A stretch of DNA of 64,000 nt from Tritonibacter mobilis (GTDB taxonomy: Bacteria > Pseudomonadota > Alphaproteobacteria > Rhodobacterales > Rhodobacteraceae). Shown in pieces: positions 59,227-64,000 of the stretch (position 1 is the first letter of the stretch; each line of letters begins with the position of its first letter). Made by a program: the position numbers and the translations under genes. The DNA is taken from positions 434,001 through 498,000 of the forward strand of contig NZ_LNWY01000005.1 in NCBI RefSeq assembly GCF_001681715.1, in the 5' to 3' direction. The notes below the pieces were generated by a model, which was not told the DNA's origin, did not search any database, and worked only from the letters and a program-made list of their open reading frames with translations.

Positions 59227-60140
59227 GAGCTGCTGTCCTTTGGATCAAGCACATCGCGCAGACCATCCCCCAACAGGTTGAAGGCCAGCGAAACGGCAAA
59301 AATGGCAAGACCGGGCATGGTGGCGACCCACCAGTAATCCAGAATGAACCGACGCCCCTCGGAAATCATCGCGCCCCATTCGGGGCTTGGAGGTTGCGCA
59401 CCAAGACCCAGAAAGCCAAGGCCCGCCGCCGCCAAAATGATCCCCGCCATATCCAGCGTCACCCGCACGATCAGCGAACTGATGCACAGCGGCCATATAT
59501 GTTTGGTGATAATCAGAAGCGGCCCCGCCCCTTGCAACCGGATCGCGCTGATGAAATCCGACGAACGGATGGTCAAGGTTTCAGCCCGCGCCAGACGCGC
59601 ATAAGGTGGCCACGCGGTGAGCGAGATTGCCAGCACCGCATTCTCGATCCCGGCGCCTAGCGCCGCCACAAAGGCCAGCGCCAGCACAAGGCGGGGAAAT
59701 GCGAGGAAAATATCTGTCACCCGCATCAGCACGATATCGACCCATCCGCCCGCGTACCCGGAAACGGTTCCGACCAGCAGACCGACAATGGGCGCGATCA
59801 TCGCCACCAGCGCGACGATGTAAAGCGTGATCCGCGCCCCCCAGATCAAACGGCTCAGGATGTCCCGACCCAGTGAATCCGTCCCGAGGATATGGCCCTC
59901 GGTGCCCAAGGGCTGCAACCTGTTCCCTAGATCCTGATAATAGGGATCATGCGGCGCAAGCAGCGGCGCGAATATGGCAACGCCAACCAGCAGCACAATG
60001 ATGGCAAGCCCCGCCATCGCCATGTGATTGGCCCGTAATGTCAGCCAACCCTTGTAATATGCGGCCAGTCTGGCCTGACGGCGCGACGTGGGTGTCTCTG
60101 ACAAAAGCCACTCTCGAAGTGTCATGCTCTGGATGCTCAT
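59223..60140 (-). CDS. Peptide ABC transporter permease (DppC-like)
   Basis: A 305-residue permease with about six membrane spans. LGTDSLGRDILSRLIWGARI is the conserved DppC region, and the EAA loop ARAETLTIRSSDFISAIRLQGAGP contacts the ATPases. LGLGAQPPSPEWGAMISEGR is also typical. It overlaps dppB and dppD-like genes by four bases on each side. Confidence 0.93.
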   Translation of the reverse strand: MSIQSMTLREWLLSETPTSRRQARLAAYYKGWLTLRANHMAMAGLAIIVLLVGVAIFAPLLAPHDPYYQDLGNRLQPLGTEGHILGTDSLGRDILSRLIWGARITLYIVALVAMIAPIVGLLVGTVSGYAGGWVDIVLMRVTDIFLAFPRLVLALAFVAALGAGIENAVLAISLTAWPPYARLARAETLTIRSSDFISAIRLQGAGPLLIITKHIWPLCISSLIVRVTLDMAGIILAAAGLGFLGLGAQPPSPEWGAMISEGRRFILDYWWVATMPGLAIFAVSLAFNLLGDGLRDVLDPKDSSS

Positions 60141-61195
60141 TTCGACCTCGGATCAAAGACTTTGTAGAGGAGGTCGGAAAAGACATTGAGAACGATAAAC
60201 ACCAGCCCCACAACGACAGTGCCGCCAAGCACCGCGTTCATATCTGCCGAAAGCAATGCCGTGGTGATGTAGTTCCCGATCCCCGGCCACGAGAAGATGA
60301 TCTCGGTCAGAACCGACCCTTCCAGAAGGTTCGCATAAGACAGGGCGATCACCGTGATGAGCTGCACGCGAATGTTCTTGAACGCATGATGCATAACCAC
60401 GGCCCATTCGCTCATGCCTTTGACACGTGCGGTGGTGATATATTCTGCCGAGAGCTGCTCCAGCATAAAAGAGCGCGTCATCCGGCTGATGTAGGCCAGC
60501 GAGTAATAGCCCAAGATGGATGCGGGCAGCACGATATGGGAAAAGGCATCCCAAAAGGCACCCCAGTCACCTGCGATAATCGAATCCACTAGGATCATGC
60601 CAGTGACCGATGGGATCATATCTTCGTAGAAGATCCCTTGCCGTCCGGGGCCGCCGACCCAGCCGAGCATGCCATAAAACAGCAAAAGCCCCATCAGACC
60701 CAGCCAGAAAATCGGCATCGAATAGCCCACAAGTGCGACCACCCGGGCGATCTGATCGACCCAGCTCCCCCGGCGTACAGCTGCGATGACCCCAAGGGGT
60801 ATGCCGAGCACACAGCCGAAGATGATGCCGATGGTTGCCAGCTCAAACGTGGCGGGAAAGACACGCGCGATGTCTTGTGACACCGGGCGCGCGGTCAGGA
60901 GTGATTTGCCGAAATCGCCCTGCAACACATCCCCGACGTAGTAGAAAAACTGAACAATGAGCGAACGATCAAGGCCGAGCTCTTGATAGACGGCATTGTA
61001 TTGTTCTTCGCTTGCCCGTTCGCCAACAACCGCCAGAACCGGATCAATCGGCATGACGCGCCCGATCAGGAAGGTGACGAACAAAAGCCCGAGCATGGTG
61101 ATCGACACGGAAAGCAGGGTAATCCCCATGCTTCGCGCCCATGGGGGAAGAGGCAGCCAGGGCTGCCTCTTCGGGACGTTGCTGTAGAACGCCAT
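60137..61195 (-). CDS. Peptide ABC transporter permease (DppB-like)
   Basis: A 352-residue permease. The family pattern ERASEEQYNAVYQELGLDRS (periplasmic loop after the first span), the EAA loop ITTARVKGMSEWAVVMHHAFKN and LEGSVLTEIIFSWPGIGNYI are all present. An extra about 20 polar residues precede the first membrane segment. It starts 1 bp after the binding-protein stop. Confidence 0.93.
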   Translation of the reverse strand: MAFYSNVPKRQPWLPLPPWARSMGITLLSVSITMLGLLFVTFLIGRVMPIDPVLAVVGERASEEQYNAVYQELGLDRSLIVQFFYYVGDVLQGDFGKSLLTARPVSQDIARVFPATFELATIGIIFGCVLGIPLGVIAAVRRGSWVDQIARVVALVGYSMPIFWLGLMGLLLFYGMLGWVGGPGRQGIFYEDMIPSVTGMILVDSIIAGDWGAFWDAFSHIVLPASILGYYSLAYISRMTRSFMLEQLSAEYITTARVKGMSEWAVVMHHAFKNIRVQLITVIALSYANLLEGSVLTEIIFSWPGIGNYITTALLSADMNAVLGGTVVVGLVFIVLNVFSDLLYKVFDPRSK

Positions 61196-61196
61196 C

Positions 61197-62795
61197 TTAC
61201 TTGGTCACGTCCCAATACGCCGCAGCGGTGATCGCGCCGCCAAGGTTCAGGCCCTCGACATTTTCACTAATGCCGGCCTGTTCGACCAATTGGAACATGA
61301 TTGCAAAGGGTGAGGTTTCACGGAACTGAGCCTGAATTTGGTGATACATCTCAGCACGCTTTTCAGTGTCGCCTTCAACCACAGCCGCTTCGACCTCGGT
61401 GGTCAGCCCACCGGTGTCCCATGCATTGCGCCATGCCAAGAGACCGGTGGCGTTGGCCTCATCAGAGTTGTCTGGATTGTAAGCAAAGGTGCCCGCATTG
61501 GTCTGCGGATCAGGGTAATCCGGACCCCATGCGCCGAGGTAGATATCCAACTCACGCGCCCGGTATTTCCCAAGGATCTGCTTGCCGGTGCCCACCTCAA
61601 GGTTCAGCTTGATGCCTGCCTGTGCAAAGGTGTTTTGCAACGATTGTGCAATTTCCAGCCGCTCTTGTGCTTCGCGCACACCCACGGTCAGCTCCATGCC
61701 TTCAGGCACGCCCGCCTCTGCCAGCAGTTCTTTGGCTTTTTCCAGATTGAGCGAGAACGGATTTTCATCCACCGCACCCAGATAGGTTTTGGGCAGGAAA
61801 TTCTGGTGCTTCACATACCAGTTTTTGAGAAAGCTGTTTTCCATCCCATCATAGTCGATCAGGTACTTCAGCGCCTGACGCACCTGTGGCTTCGACAGTT
61901 CGGGGTGTTTCTGGTTGAAAGACACATACATCAGACGGCCACGCATCTCGCGCTGAACTCCGACACCCTCGACGCCGTCAAGGCCATCCACATCAGCGGG
62001 CGTCAGGTCACGCGCCACGTCGACATCGCCGCGCTCCAGCATCAGGCGCTGGGTCGCGCTTTCCTGAACGTGACGCACGATAACGCGCTGCATCGCAGGT
62101 GCGCCATCGTAGTAATCCGGGTTGGCAGTCAGCGTAACGCTTTCCTTGGGTTTCCAAGAGGACAGCGTGTAGGGGCCGGACCCAGCAGAGTTGGTCATCA
62201 GCCACTCGTTGCCCATATCGCCGTCTTTTTCGTGCTCCATCACCAGTTTTTCGTCGACAATTGCGCCCAGCGTTGCCGTCAGGCAGTTCAAGACAAACGA
62301 AGTCGCATAGCGTTTGTCGGTGGTGATCGACAGAGTGTTGCCGTCGACAGTGATGACGTCATCCACGTTTTCAGGTGTGAAACCAAATTGCGTCAGGATA
62401 AACGCAGGCGTTTTGTTCAGTTTGACAACCCGTCGGAGCGAGAAGGCCGCATCCTCTGCGCGCACGGGATTGCCGGAATGGAATTTCACGCCCTCACGCA
62501 TGGTGAAAGTAATCGTCTTGCCATCTTCTGAGACTGTCCAGCTTTCTGCCAGATCGGGCTGATAACCTGCCTCGAGATTGGACGGGTCGAAATTCACCAG
62601 CTTGCCGTAGATATTGCGAATGACGTCTGCGCCCGCAAACTCAAAACTCTGGGCTGGATCGAGCGTGGTGATGTCGTCGATGCGATTAGCGATCACCAGC
62701 ATATTGTCTGGCGTGGCGGATAATGCTGGCAGTGCTGTGACCCCCATGGCAAGCCCCAGAGCCGCCGAGCTAATCAGTCTTGTAAACGCGTTCAT
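61197..62795 (-). CDS. Peptide ABC transporter substrate-binding protein (SBP_bac_5)
   Basis: A 532-residue periplasmic binding protein of cluster C. The signal peptide ends TALPALSA (about residue 27). Conserved blocks are ITTLDPAQSFEFAGADVIRN, PDLAESWTVSEDGKTITFTM and VSFNQKHPELSKPQVRQALKYLID. Ligands of this family include di/oligopeptides, glutathione and opines; the preceding M19 dipeptidase gene favours a peptide. GGGAG precedes the ATG. Confidence 0.92.
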   Translation of the reverse strand: MNAFTRLISSAALGLAMGVTALPALSATPDNMLVIANRIDDITTLDPAQSFEFAGADVIRNIYGKLVNFDPSNLEAGYQPDLAESWTVSEDGKTITFTMREGVKFHSGNPVRAEDAAFSLRRVVKLNKTPAFILTQFGFTPENVDDVITVDGNTLSITTDKRYATSFVLNCLTATLGAIVDEKLVMEHEKDGDMGNEWLMTNSAGSGPYTLSSWKPKESVTLTANPDYYDGAPAMQRVIVRHVQESATQRLMLERGDVDVARDLTPADVDGLDGVEGVGVQREMRGRLMYVSFNQKHPELSKPQVRQALKYLIDYDGMENSFLKNWYVKHQNFLPKTYLGAVDENPFSLNLEKAKELLAEAGVPEGMELTVGVREAQERLEIAQSLQNTFAQAGIKLNLEVGTGKQILGKYRARELDIYLGAWGPDYPDPQTNAGTFAYNPDNSDEANATGLLAWRNAWDTGGLTTEVEAAVVEGDTEKRAEMYHQIQAQFRETSPFAIMFQLVEQAGISENVEGLNLGGAITAAAYWDVTK

Positions 62796-62856
62796 GTAAT
62801 GAACTCCCTGTTTGTGATTTGGTTATTATGGTGCCGATTTTTTATTCGGCTTTTTG

Positions 62857-63906
62857 TTATTCTCCCCAGGTTTCCCCGAGGACACGCAGCCAGTTTTCAT
62901 GGCAGAGTTTCTTCATCAGTGCGGCATCATAGCCGCGCTGGATCATGGCCTCGCGCAAGGCAGGCAATCCCGCGATGGTGCCGATTTCTGCTGGTACTGT
63001 CGCACCGTCAAAATCGGAACCCATGCCAACCCGGTCTTCACCCACTTCCGCAATCAGATAGTCCAGATGATCGAGCATTCGTGAAATTGGCGTGTTCTCG
63101 TCCATCCGCCCGTCCTCTCGCAGGAAAGCGACGGCAAAGTTCAGTCCCACAATCCCGTCACTATCGCGGATCGCATGCAATTGGCGGTCTGAGAGATTGC
63201 GGCTGTGGCGCGTCAGGGCCCCGGCATTCGAATGTGTTGCAACCAAGGGCGCGTCGCTGATGCGGGCGACATCCCAAAAGCCTGCTTCGTTCATATGCGA
63301 CAGATCGATCATTATCCGCAGTTCGTTGCAGCGTTTGATCAGGCGAATGCCGTCGGGCGTCAGCCCTTCGCCAGTGTCACCACTGGAAGGAAAGCGAAAC
63401 GGTACACCATGCCCAAACAACGTCGGGCGGCTCCAGACAGGCCCCAGCGAGCGTAGGCCCGCCGCATGTAGAACCTCCAGCGTGTTGAACTCCGGGTCGA
63501 TCGCTTCGGCGCCTTCCATATGCAGGATCGCGGCCATACGACCCTCTTTCATGGCGGCACGAATATCTGCGGTGGAACGGCAGATGCGCACAGCGCCCCG
63601 GCGCTCCAACTCGATCAAGATTGTGGCCTGAGACAAGGCAACCTTGATCGCGTCTTGCCAGTCTACCATCGCAGGCAGAGGCAAGTCATAGGCATCCTTC
63701 ATCATCTCATCATCATGAGAAAGTGAGTCCCCGCCCGGAATGAAGATTGCGAAAAAACCGCCCGCAAATCCCCCGGTTTGGGCTTTCTGGACATCAATCT
63801 GACGCCCTCCTCCCCCTAAAACCCCTGCATCGTCCAAGCTCACATCGCCATTATGAAGGCGCAGCAGGAGATCGTTGTGACCGTCGAAAATCAGCGGTGT
63901 TTTCAT
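62857..63906 (-). CDS. Membrane-dipeptidase family (peptidase M19) protein
   Basis: A 349-residue zinc dipeptidase of the renal dipeptidase family. The metal ligands H10 and D12 (FDGHNDLL), the bridging glutamate in HMEGAEAID and the later histidines in MIDLSHMNEAG and VATHSNAGAL are visible, as is VGMGSDFDGAT near the end. It has no signal peptide, so it is cytoplasmic and probably cleaves dipeptides brought in by the ABC importer encoded just downstream (61-bp gap with a small AT-capped hairpin). It would be the first gene of the operon. Confidence 0.9.
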   Translation of the reverse strand: MKTPLIFDGHNDLLLRLHNGDVSLDDAGVLGGGGRQIDVQKAQTGGFAGGFFAIFIPGGDSLSHDDEMMKDAYDLPLPAMVDWQDAIKVALSQATILIELERRGAVRICRSTADIRAAMKEGRMAAILHMEGAEAIDPEFNTLEVLHAAGLRSLGPVWSRPTLFGHGVPFRFPSSGDTGEGLTPDGIRLIKRCNELRIMIDLSHMNEAGFWDVARISDAPLVATHSNAGALTRHSRNLSDRQLHAIRDSDGIVGLNFAVAFLREDGRMDENTPISRMLDHLDYLIAEVGEDRVGMGSDFDGATVPAEIGTIAGLPALREAMIQRGYDAALMKKLCHENWLRVLGETWGE

Positions 63907-64000
63907 TGTCCACCCAGTAAATATGCTCCCCCAACGCAGTGCATTGTCGCACGCTACGGGGGCTGTCGTTTTTATGTGATCGGTAACTTATAGTAAAACC
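63907..64000 (-). promoter_or_regulatory. Upstream region of the dipeptidase-peptide importer operon
   Basis: On the minus strand the last 94 bp run from an AT-rich stretch (ACTATAAGTTACC) through a GC-rich block (GACAGCCCCCGTAGC) to GGGTGGACA before the ATG. A promoter is expected here or just beyond the window edge, but no near-consensus pair is evident. Confidence 0.25.

Overview
The window looks like a chromosomal segment of a marine alphaproteobacterium of the Roseobacter group (Rhodobacteraceae). This rests on the high GC content, the alphaproteobacterial forms of SerC, DnaA and SerA, the ubiB-ubiE-mutM-enoyl-CoA hydratase-rpsT-dnaA order, and a kbl-tdh pair whose Tdh lacks the structural zinc cysteines. 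The genus cannot be named from sequence alone. I see no rRNA, tRNA, CRISPR array, insertion sequence or integrase.

Layout. 1-5.8 kb: a sulfite/anion exporter-like permease, then serine biosynthesis (serB divergent from serC-serA, with a structured serC leader) and a PPP-type phosphatase. 5.8-10.3 kb: a candidate small RNA, the kbl-tdh threonine catabolic operon behind a strong palindromic operator, and an XRE-cupin regulator divergent from a thiolase. 10.3-19.6 kb: the housekeeping block ubiB-ubiE, mutM, enoyl-CoA hydratase, rpsT, dnaA, dnaN, recF. 19.6-28.9 kb: LysE exporter, a TetR regulator facing a flavodoxin-fold oxidoreductase through three operators, gyrB, radC, dnaK-dnaJ and alkB. 28.9-38.9 kb: a surface-glycan region with an ABC-2 polysaccharide export permease, cysQ, a kdsB-like gene, galU, galE, two tandem glycosyltransferases, a GT14-type transferase with a large uncharacterised C-terminal half, and a two-domain sulfotransferase. 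38.9-42.9 kb: ptsN, hpf, lptB-lptA-lptC and rnd on the minus strand. 43.1-48.9 kb: AraC regulator, TonB siderophore receptor, KtrAB potassium uptake and a small secreted protein. 49.2-54.3 kb: a xylose operon, xylB-xylA-galM, joined to a di-haem peroxidase. 54.3-57.5 kb: a phospholipase D-like protein and a CPA1 antiporter. 57.6-63.9 kb: a peptidase M19 gene followed by a complete peptide ABC importer.

How genes work together. The 28.9-38.9 kb region is the most distinctive. Nucleotide-sugar supply (GalU, GalE, a CMP-Kdo-type synthetase), transfer (three glycosyltransferases), sulfation (sulfotransferase) and disposal of the sulfation by-product PAP (CysQ) lie together next to an export permease. 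Together they suggest a sulfated extracellular glycan. The xylose operon is preceded by a perfect TTGACA box and a TTTATTT-N9-AAATAAA inverted repeat of the type bound by ROK-family repressors. Other clear regulatory signals are the 24-bp palindrome upstream of the TetR-controlled oxidoreductase, a heat-shock promoter before dnaK, a gyrB promoter with a C8 run in its spacer, and structured leaders before dnaA and galU.
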